Positions 25,329-33,532 of a DNA stretch of 40,847 nt are shown piece after piece. How positions within the stretch are numbered: the stretch's first letter is position 1; the number at the start of each line of letters is the position of its first letter. Made by a program: the position numbers and the translations under genes. Origin of the DNA: Kribbella catacumbae DSM 19601 (lineage in GTDB: Bacteria > Actinomycetota > Actinomycetes > Propionibacteriales > Kribbellaceae); contig NZ_AQUZ01000073.1 in assembly GCF_000372465.1 (NCBI RefSeq), forward strand, positions 848 to 41,694. The letters are read 5' to 3'. The notes under the pieces are model-generated. The model saw nothing but the letters and a program-made list of their open reading frames with translations. It was not told where the DNA came from and did no database searches.

Positions 25329-26768
25329 TTACAGCTGGGCGGCCGCCTCGTGGGCGTGCTGGGAGGCGGTGAAGTCACCCTTCGCGGCGAGCAGATCACC
25401 GTGGTGACGCAGGCAGTCGCCGGCCAGGGTCTTCATCTCCAGATCCGTCATCGTGAACGGGATCAGCGCGGTCGCCACCTCGGCGCTCCAGCCGGCCAGG
25501 TCGAGGGCCATCTCGATCTGCCCGCTCGCGTGGTACGCGCCGGAGATGTCGAGCAGCACCTGCGCCCAGACCGGCGCATAGGTGCTCGTCTCGTACCGCA
25601 TCCGCTGCGACTCGCGCTCGGACGAGATCGCGAAGAGGTAGTGCGCCTCGAGGCCCAGCGTCAGCGCGGTCTCGGCGTCCTGCTCGAGCATCGGGCGGAC
25701 CAGTTCGGCCAGCTCGGTGGCCCGTACTGCGGCCGACTCGGGGTCGGTCCGGCCTGACACCGTCGCCAGCGTCATGCCCGGCGCGGGCTCGCTCAGCGCC
25801 ACCAGCCGGTGGTACTGCTCGTAGGGTCCGAGCTTGATCTCGGCCGTCTCCAGTGCGGTGCTCAATGACGGCGGGATGCCGCGTTCGAGCTCCTCGGTGA
25901 CGATGGCGGCCGTCGCCGGATCGGTCGCGAACGCCGTCCGCAGGCAGTTCTCGCCTTCCAGGACCCGGCCGACGATGCCGAGGTGCTTGCCCTTGCGAGT
26001 CAGCGCGGAGACGAGCGTGCGCAGATCCGTCGCCGACTCCGAGTCGGCCAGCGTGTCAGCGGTGTTCAGCCCGACCTCGTCGGCCTCCAGCGCGAGATCC
26101 AGGCGGCCGTTGGCGGCGTGGATGTCAGCCGAGACGGCTGTCGCCGAGCAGAGGTAGCGCGCGTACGACAAGGACTGCGAGCTCGCGTTGATCTGGTCGG
26201 CCAGTTGCAGGAACAACTGGGTGGCCGCGTCCGCCGACGCGACGGCCAGGGCGGGATCGCCGTACCGGCGGAGGATGAGCGCGTTCATCGCGAGCACCCG
26301 GGCGAAATCGGGCTGGTGCAGGATGCCGTCGTCACCGCCGACCAACTGGCCGTACGCGATCACGGCGCCGTCCATCTCCAGTACTGCGGTCGCCCCGTAC
26401 CCGCGATGCGCCTGGGTCATCGCGCGGCGGGCGCGGACGTCGGCCAGGAACGACGTGCAGTCCAAGACCTCGGCATCGCTCAGCTCGGTGTAGCCGAGTT
26501 GGGCCTCGTGCAAAGCGGCAAGCGCTTCCTCGTGACGGCCCGAGGCGTTCAGGGAGCCGGCCAGCTCGTACTGCGTCGCCGCCATCAGGTGCTTGGCCTC
26601 GTAGTGATCCGGGCGGTCCCCGGCGCGCTCCCTGGCCAGCTCGATGACGCGTTGCTGGTACGGTCCGGCCTCGTCGGCGCGGCCCTCCTCGATCAGCACC
26701 TGGGCTGTCTGCAGTGCCTCGCCGAGCTCGTCCTCAGGGGGCGTCCATAACCCCCCGCTGTCCACCAT
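25329..26768 (-). CDS. TPR-type helical repeat protein
   Basis: This 479-residue, almost all-helical protein has repeated A/L-rich helix pairs typical of tetratricopeptide repeats, for example EALQTAQVLIEEGRADEAGP, YELAGSLNASGRHEEALAAL, SADIHAANGRLDLALEADEV, DISGAYHASGQIEMALDLAG and HHGDLLAAKGDFTASQHAHE. It has no signal peptide and no catalytic domain, so it is probably a protein-interaction scaffold. The ATG at 26768 is preferred; a TTG at 26789 would add seven residues. It diverges from gabD2 and reads towards the DinB/SnoaL gene. Confidence 0.8.
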   Translation of the reverse strand: MVDSGGLWTPPEDELGEALQTAQVLIEEGRADEAGPYQQRVIELARERAGDRPDHYEAKHLMAATQYELAGSLNASGRHEEALAALHEAQLGYTELSDAEVLDCTSFLADVRARRAMTQAHRGYGATAVLEMDGAVIAYGQLVGGDDGILHQPDFARVLAMNALILRRYGDPALAVASADAATQLFLQLADQINASSQSLSYARYLCSATAVSADIHAANGRLDLALEADEVGLNTADTLADSESATDLRTLVSALTRKGKHLGIVGRVLEGENCLRTAFATDPATAAIVTEELERGIPPSLSTALETAEIKLGPYEQYHRLVALSEPAPGMTLATVSGRTDPESAAVRATELAELVRPMLEQDAETALTLGLEAHYLFAISSERESQRMRYETSTYAPVWAQVLLDISGAYHASGQIEMALDLAGWSAEVATALIPFTMTDLEMKTLAGDCLRHHGDLLAAKGDFTASQHAHEAAAQL

Positions 26769-26858
26769 CTTTACAAGCCACCCCTTCAAAGGTTCAGTCG
26801 TTCACCCTAGCGCCAAGACGCCCCGATCTGCGCACCTTCGAGTCCACGACATCAACTA

Positions 26859-26895
26859 CTGACACAAGCTGTTACCGACAGGTAGCCTGGGTGGA
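26859..26895 (+). promoter_or_regulatory. candidate leaderless promoter of the gabD2-GMC operon
   Basis: CTGACA (26859-26864) and TAGCCT (26883-26888) are 18 bases apart, and the -10 box ends 6 bases before the A of the ATG at 26895. There is no Shine-Dalgarno, so the message probably starts at the initiation codon. Confidence 0.55.
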
Positions 26896-28487
26896 TGAGC
26901 GAGCAGACCTCGATTCCTGCCGACCCTGAGCTCGACCCGACCGCGTCGTACGCGACTGACCAGTCGGTCATCCGCCGGCTGGCCGGTCTGTTGCGCGCCT
27001 CGGCGGGCACGCGCACGTCCTATGCGCCCGCGACCGGGCAACCGATTGCTGAGCTGCCGCTGTCCGGACCGGACGACGTGATCGCCGCGGTCCGGTCCGC
27101 GCGCCGGACCCAGCGGAGCTGGAAGGGCACGTCGATCGCCGACCGGGCCGCCATCCTGCTGCGGTACCACGACCTGGTCCTGGACCACCGTCACGAACTC
27201 GTCGATCTGGTGATCGTCGAGTCCGGCAAGGCCCGCAAGCAGGCCTTCGAGGAGGTCGCGCACGTCGCGCTGACCGCCCGGTACTACGCCCGCAAGGGCC
27301 CCGAGCTACTCGCGCCGCAGCGCAAGCTGGGCATGTTCCCGATCCTCACCCGCGCCGAGCAGCGGTTCGTGCCGAAGGGTGTCGTCGGCATCATCTCGCC
27401 CTGGAACTACCCGCTCAGCATGGCGATGGCCGACGGCCTGCCCGCGATCATGGCCGGCAACACAGTGGTCCACAAACCCGACAGCCAGACGCCGCTGACC
27501 GCACTGCGCGCGATCGAACTGCTGTACGACGCGGGCCTGCCGCGCGACGCCTGGCAGCCGGTGAACGGCGACGGCCCGACCGTCGGCGGCGCGATCATCC
27601 AGAACACCGACTACGTCTGCTTCACCGGTTCGACCAAGACCGGCAAGCTGGTCGCCCAGCAGGCCGGTGAGCGGCTGATCGGCTGCAGTCTCGAGCTCGG
27701 CGGCAAGAACCCGATGCTCGTACTCCGCGACGCCGACGTGAACCGCGCTGCCGAGGGCGCCGTCCGTGCGTGCTTCAACAGCGCCGGCCAGCTGTGTGTC
27801 TCGATGGAGCGGCTCTACGTCGCGGACCAGATCTACGACGCGTTCATCACCGCCTTCCTCGACCGGGTGAAGCGGCTCAAGCTGTCGGCCGGGACCGGCT
27901 GGGACGTCGACATGGGCTCGCTGATCTCCAAGGCCCAGCTCGAGACGGTCACCCGGCACGTCGAGAACGCCCGCGAGCACGGCGCCGTCGTACTGGCTGG
28001 TGGGAAGCCGCGGCTGGACATCGGGCCGCTCTTCTACGAGCCGACCGTGTTGTCCGGCGTGACGCCCGAGATGGAGTGCTTCGACAACGAGACGTTCGGC
28101 CCGGTGGTCTCGGTCTACCGATTCTCCGACGAGTCCGAGGCGATCCAGCGCGCCAACGAAGGCGAGTTCGGGCTGAACGCCAGCATCTGGACCAAGGACG
28201 GCCGGCGCGGTCGCGCGATCGCGGCCCAGCTGGTGGCCGGGACGGTCAACGTGAACGAGGGCTACGCCGCGACCTTCGGCTCGATCGACACCCCGATGGG
28301 CGGCATGCGCTCCTCCGGCCTCGGCCGCCGCCAGGGCGTCGAAGGCATCCGCCGGTACGTCGACCCGCAGGCGATCGCGACGCAACGGGTACTCCCGATC
28401 GCCGCCTCGCACGGACTCAAGGACGAGGCGTACGCCGAGCTGATGACCGGAGCCCTACGAGTGCTGAAGAAGTTGGGACGCGCATGA
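26895..28487 (+). CDS. gabD2: succinic semialdehyde dehydrogenase (NADP-type)
   Basis: The 530-residue aldehyde dehydrogenase oxidises succinic semialdehyde to succinate. SPWNYPLSMAMADGLPAIMA binds the cofactor, FTGSTKTGKLVAQ follows the Rossmann fold, the catalytic Glu is in CSLELGGKNPMLVL and the nucleophile Cys in FNSAGQLCVSMERLYV. The C-terminal PMGGMRSSGLGRRQGVEGIR is typical. It is closest in pattern to actinobacterial GabD2 (Rv1731 type). Substrate assignment comes from family only. The stop overlaps the next gene as ATGA, so both are one operon. Confidence 0.92.
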   Translation: MSEQTSIPADPELDPTASYATDQSVIRRLAGLLRASAGTRTSYAPATGQPIAELPLSGPDDVIAAVRSARRTQRSWKGTSIADRAAILLRYHDLVLDHRHELVDLVIVESGKARKQAFEEVAHVALTARYYARKGPELLAPQRKLGMFPILTRAEQRFVPKGVVGIISPWNYPLSMAMADGLPAIMAGNTVVHKPDSQTPLTALRAIELLYDAGLPRDAWQPVNGDGPTVGGAIIQNTDYVCFTGSTKTGKLVAQQAGERLIGCSLELGGKNPMLVLRDADVNRAAEGAVRACFNSAGQLCVSMERLYVADQIYDAFITAFLDRVKRLKLSAGTGWDVDMGSLISKAQLETVTRHVENAREHGAVVLAGGKPRLDIGPLFYEPTVLSGVTPEMECFDNETFGPVVSVYRFSDESEAIQRANEGEFGLNASIWTKDGRRGRAIAAQLVAGTVNVNEGYAATFGSIDTPMGGMRSSGLGRRQGVEGIRRYVDPQAIATQRVLPIAASHGLKDEAYAELMTGALRVLKKLGRA

Positions 28488-30196
28488 TCTTTGACCACGA
28501 CGTCATCATCATCGGATCGGGATTCGGTGGCAGTGTCAGTGCGCTGCGGCTGGTGGAGAAGGGGTATGACGTCGGGGTCCTGGAGGCCGGCGCGCGGTTC
28601 GAGGACCAGGGGTTCGCGAAGAACTCGTGGGACAAGAGCCGGTTCCTGTTCGCGCCGAAGCTCGGCTGGTACGGCATCCAGCGGATCAGCGCCCTGCGGG
28701 ACGTGATCATCCTGTCCGGCGCCGGAGTCGGCGGCGGCAGCCTGGTCTACGCGAACACCCTGTACGAACCGCTGCCCGCGTTCTACACCGACAAGCAGTG
28801 GGCCCACATCACCGACTGGAAGGCCGAGCTCGCCCCGTACTACGACCAGGCGAAGCGGATGCTCGGCGTCACCACCTATCCCGGCTTCACTCCGGCCGAC
28901 GCGGTGATGAAGCAGGTCGCCGACGACATGGGTGTGGGGGAGACCTTCCACCCGACGCCGGTCGGCGTGTTCTTCGGCGAGCCCGGTGTCGAGGTGGACG
29001 ACCCCTTCTTCGGCGGCGCGGGCCCCCGGCGTACCGGGTGTATCGACTGCGGCGAATGCATGACCGGCTGCCGGCACAACGCGAAGAACACTCTCACCAA
29101 GAACTACCTGTACCTGGCCGAGAAGGCCGGTGCCGAGGTGTACCCGATGACCACGGTGACGTCGGTCGAGGAGCTGCCGGGCGGCGGCTACGCGATCGAG
29201 ACGCGGCGGACCTCGAACCGCAAGCTGACCCGCAAATTCACTGCCCAGCAAGTGATTTTCGCGGCCTCCGCCCTCGGTACGGCGAAGCTCCTGCACCGGC
29301 TGCGCGACGAGGGCAAGCTGCCGCAACTGTCGGACCGGCTCGGCGTGCTGACCCGGACCAACTCGGAATCGTTGCTCGGGGCAATCGCCAAGGACCGTTC
29401 CGTCGACTACACCAAGGGTGTCGCGATCACGTCGTCGTTCCACCCCGACGAGATCACCCACATCGAGCCGGTCCGGTACGGCCGGGGCAGCAACGCGATG
29501 TCGCTGCTGCAGACCGTGCTGACCGATGGCGGCGGCGACAAGCCGCGCTGGCGGACCTGGGTGCGCGAACTGGGCGTCCAGCGCAAGAACCTGCGCCGGC
29601 TGTACGACCTGAAGCACTGGTCGGAGCGGACCGTGATCGCGCTGGTGATGCAGACCGCGGACAACTCGATCACCACCTTCGGCAAGCGGGACCGGTTCGG
29701 CCGCTGGCGGCTGACCTCGAAGCAGGGCCACGGCGCCCCGAACCCGTCCTGGATCCCGGTCGCCAACGAGGTGGTCCGGCGGATGGCCAAGATCATGAAG
29801 GGGACGCCGGGCGGCACCATCGGCGAACCGTTCAACGTGCCGATGACCGCGCACTTCATCGGCGGCTGCGCGATCGGCGACTCGGCCGCGACCGGGGTGG
29901 TCGATCCGTACCACCGGGTCTACGGCTACGACGGCCTGCACATCATGGACGGCTCGACGATCTCGGCGAACCTGGGCGTCAACCCGTCGCTGACCATCAC
30001 CGCCCAGGCCGAGCGGGCGCTGGCGTTCTGGCCGAACAAGGGCGAGGACGACGACCGGCCCGCCATCGGATCGGAGTACCGGAAAGTGGCGGCGGTCACA
30101 CCGGTGAATCCGGTGGTGCCGGCGGAAGCGCCCGGAGCGCTGCGGTTACCCATTGTCGAGATCACCCGGCCGGAGCGGGCTGTGACAAAACCGTGA
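28484..30196 (+). CDS. choD: GMC oxidoreductase, ChoD (cholesterol oxidase)-like
   Basis: The 570-residue FAD-dependent oxidoreductase has the dinucleotide fold VIIIGSGFGGSVSALRL at 7-23 and GAGVGGGSLVYANTL for FAD. The C-terminal active-site blocks are HFIGGCAIGDSAATGVVDPY and GLHIMDGSTISANLGVNPSL, with catalytic His and Asn. A ferredoxin-like cluster, Cys186-x2-Cys189-x2-Cys192-x3-Cys196 followed by RHNAKNTL, is present, as in mycobacterial ChoD-type proteins. Its position after guaB3 matches M. tuberculosis choD (Rv3409c). Sterol oxidase activity is often assumed, but other hydroxyl substrates are possible. The last 45 residues are Pro/Val-rich with no clear fold. Confidence 0.88.
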   Translation: MIFDHDVIIIGSGFGGSVSALRLVEKGYDVGVLEAGARFEDQGFAKNSWDKSRFLFAPKLGWYGIQRISALRDVIILSGAGVGGGSLVYANTLYEPLPAFYTDKQWAHITDWKAELAPYYDQAKRMLGVTTYPGFTPADAVMKQVADDMGVGETFHPTPVGVFFGEPGVEVDDPFFGGAGPRRTGCIDCGECMTGCRHNAKNTLTKNYLYLAEKAGAEVYPMTTVTSVEELPGGGYAIETRRTSNRKLTRKFTAQQVIFAASALGTAKLLHRLRDEGKLPQLSDRLGVLTRTNSESLLGAIAKDRSVDYTKGVAITSSFHPDEITHIEPVRYGRGSNAMSLLQTVLTDGGGDKPRWRTWVRELGVQRKNLRRLYDLKHWSERTVIALVMQTADNSITTFGKRDRFGRWRLTSKQGHGAPNPSWIPVANEVVRRMAKIMKGTPGGTIGEPFNVPMTAHFIGGCAIGDSAATGVVDPYHRVYGYDGLHIMDGSTISANLGVNPSLTITAQAERALAFWPNKGEDDDRPAIGSEYRKVAAVTPVNPVVPAEAPGALRLPIVEITRPERAVTKP

Positions 30197-30228
30197 CACA
30201 GTGACAACAAAGTCCCCGGCCAGTGACA
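30182..30228 (+). repeat. four GTGACA repeats
   Basis: GTGACA occurs at 30182, 30193, 30201 and 30223, spanning the stop of the GMC gene and running up to the terminator hairpin. Spacings are 11, 8 and 22 bases. Binding sites or chance A/C-rich sequence are both possible. Confidence 0.35.
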
Positions 30229-30233
30229 GTGAA

Positions 30234-30261
30234 AAGCCCTCAGGCGATTGCCTGAGGGCTT
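30234..30261. terminator. intrinsic terminator, bidirectional
   Basis: AAGCCCTCAGGC (30234-30245) and GCCTGAGGGCTT (30250-30261) form a perfect 12-bp stem with loop GATT, 37 bases after the GMC gene stop. On the minus strand the stem ends in TTTTC, a better U-tract than on the plus strand, so it may also stop a reverse transcript. Confidence 0.8.
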
Positions 30262-30284
30262 GATTACCTCCAGAAAAGGGAGCA

Positions 30285-30328
30285 GGTCCCTCGGGAACGT
30301 TTCCGCCCAAATCGTTTCCCGAGGGACC
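30285..30328. other. second large hairpin in the bioB upstream spacer
   Basis: GGTCCCTCGGGAACG (30285-30299) pairs with CGTTTCCCGAGGGACC (30313-30328), with a single bulged base and a 13-base loop. CGTTTCC is also repeated directly inside it. On the minus strand TTTTC follows a few bases after the stem. It could be a second terminator or part of a structured RNA. Confidence 0.6.
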
Positions 30329-30365
30329 CACTCAAGCCGGGGTGAGGCGCCCGGCGCTTTGGGAT

Positions 30366-30393
30366 CGGGTCACCAGCCATAGCTGGCGACCCG
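30366..30393. other. third hairpin in the bioB upstream spacer
   Basis: CGGGTC (30366-30371) plus CCAGC (30373-30377) pair with GCTGG (30382-30386) plus GACCCG (30388-30393), with one A/C mismatch and loop CATA. The stretch 30394-30600 is less GC-rich than the rest of the window and carries CGTAAT three times (30450, 30472, 30500). I see no gene in 30394-30600; a 63-codon reverse ORF there has no family features. Confidence 0.45.
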
Positions 30394-30614
30394 AGCTCGT
30401 GTCCTCACTCTACTACCGATTCGAGCCATTTTGACCGGCTCGCAGTGGTCGTAATCACTCTGCGTGCTGTTCGTAATGTGCGACCTTTCAGTCGCTCCTC
30501 GTAATCGAGAAGTTGTGATCTTGCGATCACCGCCTCTGCACACATCAACGAGGCCACACACAAGGGGTTACGAGGTTCCCGAAAACTTTTCTCCGGCGTG
30601 ACGCCCCTCGCAGT

Positions 30615-30640
30615 GCCTGCCGTGCAGGCTGGCTTACTGT
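30615..30640 (+). promoter_or_regulatory. candidate bioB promoter with overlapping dyad
   Basis: GCCTGC-CGT-GCAGGC (30615-30629) is a perfect short dyad, followed by the -10-like TACTGT (30635-30640), 30 bases before the bioB ATG. A -35 box is not clear. The dyad sits where a repressor could cover the promoter. Confidence 0.35.
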
Positions 30641-30670
30641 GGGCCGACCGTCCGATCAGGCAGGAGAACC

Positions 30671-31666
30671 ATGAACGACATCCTCGAGGTGGCGCGAGAG
30701 CAGGTCCTGGAGCGGGGCATCGGCCTTTCCCAGGAGCAGCTGGTCGAGGTACTGCGCTCGCCCGACGAGATGCTGGACGACCTGCTCGCGCTGGCGCACG
30801 AAGTACGGGTCAAGTGGTGTGGTGAAGAGGTCGAGGTGGAGGGGATCATCTCGCTGAAGACCGGCGGCTGCCCGGAGGACTGTCACTTCTGCTCCCAGTC
30901 CGGCCAGTTCACCTCTCCGGTCCGCGCGGTCTGGCTGAACATCCCGGAGCTGGTCGCGGCCGCCAAGGAGACCGCGGCGACCGGTGCGACCGAGTTCTGC
31001 ATCGTCGCCGCCGTCCGCGGCCCGGACGCCCGGCTGATGTCGCAGGTGAAGGCCGGCATCGAGGCGATCAACGCCGCGGTCGAGATCAACATCGCCTGCT
31101 CGCTCGGCATGCTCACCCAGGAGCAGGTGGACGAGCTCAAGGCAATGGGCGTGCACCGCTACAACCACAACCTGGAGTCCGCCCGCTCGTACTTCGGCGA
31201 CGTGGTCACCACGCACTCCTTCGAGGAGCGCTGGGCGACCTGCCTGATGGTGCGCGAGTCGGGGATGGAGCTGTGCTGCGGCGGTCTGGTCGGGATGGGG
31301 GAGTCGCTGGAGCAGCGCGCCGAACTCGCCGCCCAGCTGGCCGAGCTGGAGCCGCACGAGGTACCGCTGAACTTCCTCAACCCGCGGCCGGGCACGCCGT
31401 TCGGTGACATGGAGATCATGGCCGGCAAGGACGCGCTGCGGACCATCGCCGCGTTCCGGCTGGCGATGCCCCGGACCGTACTGCGCTACGCCGGTGGCCG
31501 TGAGCTGACGCTGGGCGACCTCGGCACCCGTGAGGGGTTGCTCGGTGGCATCAACGCGGTCATCGTCGGCAACTACCTGACCACGCTGGGCCGCCCGGCG
31601 ACCGCCGACCTGGACCTGCTGGCCGACCTCAAGATGCCGGTCAAAGAACTCCAGAAGACGCTGTGA
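30671..31666 (+). CDS. bioB: biotin synthase
   Basis: The 331-residue radical-SAM enzyme inserts sulfur into dethiobiotin to make biotin. The SAM [4Fe-4S] ligands are Cys67, Cys71 and Cys74 in GGCPEDCHFCSQS. CSLGML, GVHRYNHNLESARSYF, CCGGLVGMGES and NFLNPRPGTPF are conserved blocks, and RYAGGRE supplies an Arg near the sulfur-donor cluster. The ATG follows CAGGAG. The GTG of bsaP overlaps its stop by 4 bases. Confidence 0.97.
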   Translation: MNDILEVAREQVLERGIGLSQEQLVEVLRSPDEMLDDLLALAHEVRVKWCGEEVEVEGIISLKTGGCPEDCHFCSQSGQFTSPVRAVWLNIPELVAAAKETAATGATEFCIVAAVRGPDARLMSQVKAGIEAINAAVEINIACSLGMLTQEQVDELKAMGVHRYNHNLESARSYFGDVVTTHSFEERWATCLMVRESGMELCCGGLVGMGESLEQRAELAAQLAELEPHEVPLNFLNPRPGTPFGDMEIMAGKDALRTIAAFRLAMPRTVLRYAGGRELTLGDLGTREGLLGGINAVIVGNYLTTLGRPATADLDLLADLKMPVKELQKTL

Positions 31667-31860
31667 CGACGCTCGTGTACTGCGGTCACTGTGGCCGCGA
31701 GGCCATCGACGGCAATCACGACGACTGCCGCCAGGCGCTGACGATGGAACCACCCCGGTACTGCGACCAGTGCCGCCGCCGGATGATCGTCCAGGTCCAC
31801 CCGATGGGCTGGTCCGCTCGCTGCTCCGTGCATGGCGGCCTCTCGTCGGAAAGGCCCTGA
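31663..31860 (+). CDS. bsaP: biotin synthase auxiliary protein BsaP
   Basis: The 65-residue Cys-rich protein (YCGHCGREAI, DDCRQAL, RYCDQCRRRM, MGWSARCSVHGG) is placed and patterned like BsaP of mycobacteria (Rv1590), reported as an iron-sulfur protein needed by actinobacterial biotin synthase. The seven Cys are enough to bind a cluster, with paired C-x2-C sites. The GTG start overlaps the bioB stop by 4 bases, so the two are coupled. Confidence 0.85.
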   Translation: MTTLVYCGHCGREAIDGNHDDCRQALTMEPPRYCDQCRRRMIVQVHPMGWSARCSVHGGLSSERP

Positions 31861-31867
31861 CCGGACC

Positions 31868-31900
31868 GGCAGCGCTTCCTCGAACTGCGGAAGCGCTGCC
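31868..31900. terminator. bidirectional hairpin between bsaP and the subtilase gene
   Basis: GGCAGCGCTTCC (31868-31879) and GGAAGCGCTGCC (31889-31900) form a perfect 12-bp stem with a 9-base loop. It lies 7 bases after the bsaP stop and 13 bases past the end of the convergent subtilase gene, so it can terminate both. No T-run. Confidence 0.65.
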
Positions 31901-31913
31901 GAGCCTGTGGCAC

Positions 31914-33389
31914 TCAGCGGACGGCGTCGGAGGCCGCGACCACGTCGACCAGGCCGTGGCCCTTGTCGAACGAGGTGCTGCCGCCGCGTGGATCCGGCTG
32001 GTACGTCGCGCCGTCGGCGTACTGGTGAGCCGTGGAGACCAGCGCCGCCTCGACCTGGGCGGCAGTGGCGGCCGGGTTCGCCTGGAACAACTGCGCGACG
32101 ATCCCGGCGATATGCGGCGCGGCCATCGACGTACCGCTGATCGTGTTGTAATCGCCGCCCTCGCGTGGATCCAGGCCGGTGGTGCAAATCGGCAGATAGA
32201 TCCGGCAGGACGACGTGATGTCCTCACCTGGCGCGGACAGGTCCGGGTAGGTGGAGACAGTGCCGTTGAGCCCGCGCGACGAGTACGACGAGACCTTGCC
32301 CGCGCGGGTGCCGGTGCCGAGGTCGTAGTACGACGCGACGGACAGTACGCCGCCGGTCGGGTCCTGCCCGGGCGGGTTCGTCAGCGAGGTGGTGCCGTCG
32401 CCCCCGTCATTGCCGGCAGCCCAGACTGTGACCACGCCTTCGGCCGCGAGGGCGCGTTGCAGCTTCACGGTCGCCGAGTTGGGGTCGAACGCGCCGCCGC
32501 CACTCGGGCCGTACGAGTTGTTGGTGACCTTGATCGGCGGGCACGTGCTCGCTGGGACACCGGCCCCGCAGGGTGCTTCGTGGTTCTCCAGAACCCAGTT
32601 CAGCGCGGCGTCCGCGCCGACGATGGCCAGGGCGGCGCCGACCGAGACGGACACCAGCGATGCGCCCGGGGCGGCTCCCTGCAACTTGGTTCCGTCCGAC
32701 AAGGTGACCTTGCGTCCGGCGACGATGCCGTTGACATGGGTCCCGTGGCCGCCGAGCGACAGCAGATCGGTATCGGCGGAGCCTGCGTCCACCGGCAGGC
32801 ACAGGGTCTCGAGGAGCGGATCGCAGACGATCTTGAGGTTCTTCACCACGGCCGAACTGCCGTCGGCCCGCTGGAAGAATGGGTGCGCCGGGTCCACCCC
32901 GGTGTCGATCACCGCGACGCTGACGCCGCGGCCGTCGAGCGAGTTGCCGTCGGCCCCGGTCCGGGTGGCCGCGGCCTCCGCACCGCGGGTCGCCTGGTGC
33001 GACGTCGACAGGCTGGTCTTGATCGGCTGGTTGCCTTCGAGATAAGTGACGCCAGACTGGGTCCGGGCCGCGAGGATCTGCGAGCGGGTGCCTTGCGCAA
33101 CCACCACGCCGATCCGGTCGTACGACGTGAGGTGCCGCAGGCCGCTGGCCTTGACAGCGTTGCGCGCGGCAGTGAGGTCACGACCGTGAACGAGCACTGT
33201 GGCCTTCTGTTGCAGCAGTGGCAGGCCGGCGAGCCGGTCCAGCTGCTTGCTGAGGAAGGGTTGGACGGGTGCGGTCGCCGTAGCCGTCTGTTGGGCATGG
33301 ACCGGCGTACCGATCGAGACGGCCAGCAGGCAGGCGGCGGAACCGGCGATCAGCGCACGGGCAGGATGATTTCGGAGACTGGATCGCAT
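31914..33389 (-). CDS. secreted subtilisin-like serine protease (S8)
   Basis: The 491-residue exported protease starts at the ATG at 33389 after GAGGAG. The frame extends to 33455, but without such a site. A signal peptide covers 1-32 (cleavage near PVHAQ). An inhibitor-I9-like propeptide covers about 45-145. The catalytic triad is Asp162 (VAVIDTGVD), His215 (GHGTHVNGI) and Ser421 (SGTSMAAPH), with the oxyanion Asn in AAGNDGGDG. It ends directly after the catalytic domain with no P/Homo B or anchor, so it should be released. It lies between bsaP and bioA on the other strand; no link with biotin synthesis is known. Confidence 0.93.
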   Translation of the reverse strand: MRSSLRNHPARALIAGSAACLLAVSIGTPVHAQQTATATAPVQPFLSKQLDRLAGLPLLQQKATVLVHGRDLTAARNAVKASGLRHLTSYDRIGVVVAQGTRSQILAARTQSGVTYLEGNQPIKTSLSTSHQATRGAEAAATRTGADGNSLDGRGVSVAVIDTGVDPAHPFFQRADGSSAVVKNLKIVCDPLLETLCLPVDAGSADTDLLSLGGHGTHVNGIVAGRKVTLSDGTKLQGAAPGASLVSVSVGAALAIVGADAALNWVLENHEAPCGAGVPASTCPPIKVTNNSYGPSGGGAFDPNSATVKLQRALAAEGVVTVWAAGNDGGDGTTSLTNPPGQDPTGGVLSVASYYDLGTGTRAGKVSSYSSRGLNGTVSTYPDLSAPGEDITSSCRIYLPICTTGLDPREGGDYNTISGTSMAAPHIAGIVAQLFQANPAATAAQVEAALVSTAHQYADGATYQPDPRGGSTSFDKGHGLVDVVAASDAVR

Positions 33390-33462
33390 GCTGTTCTCCT
33401 CACTGAGTCGGAACGGCGCCGGATTGGGACGGTCCGGACGCCGGGCAGAACACATAGCTACG

Positions 33463-33488
33463 AGCCGGTAACAAATGTAGAACCGGTT
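33463..33488. promoter_or_regulatory. dyad upstream of bioA
   Basis: AGCCGGT (33463-33469) and ACCGGTT (33482-33488) form an inverted repeat, 6 of 7 positions, with a 12-base spacer. It lies 45 bases before the bioA ATG in the 143-base divergent spacer (33390-33532) shared with the subtilase gene. Possible operator; it does not match the BioQ consensus TGAAC-N3-GTTAC that I know. Confidence 0.25.
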
Positions 33489-33532
33489 GGCTGGATTGAG
33501 AAGGGCTGGATTTTAGAAGGGATCGCGCGGAC

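Noticed and set aside
30234..30393. Tandem hairpins as a CRISPR array
   Set aside because: The stems differ in sequence and length, so there is no common repeat and no equal spacer.
30331..30420. tRNA-like GATTCGAGCC segment
   Set aside because: No acceptor, D or anticodon stem can be built around it.
30370..30561. Reverse 63-codon ORF in the bioB upstream spacer
   Set aside because: No ribosome binding site or family pattern, and it runs through a hairpin.
33463..33488. BioQ operator for biotin control
   Set aside because: The dyad does not fit TGAAC-N3-GTTAC; kept only as an unnamed inverted repeat.
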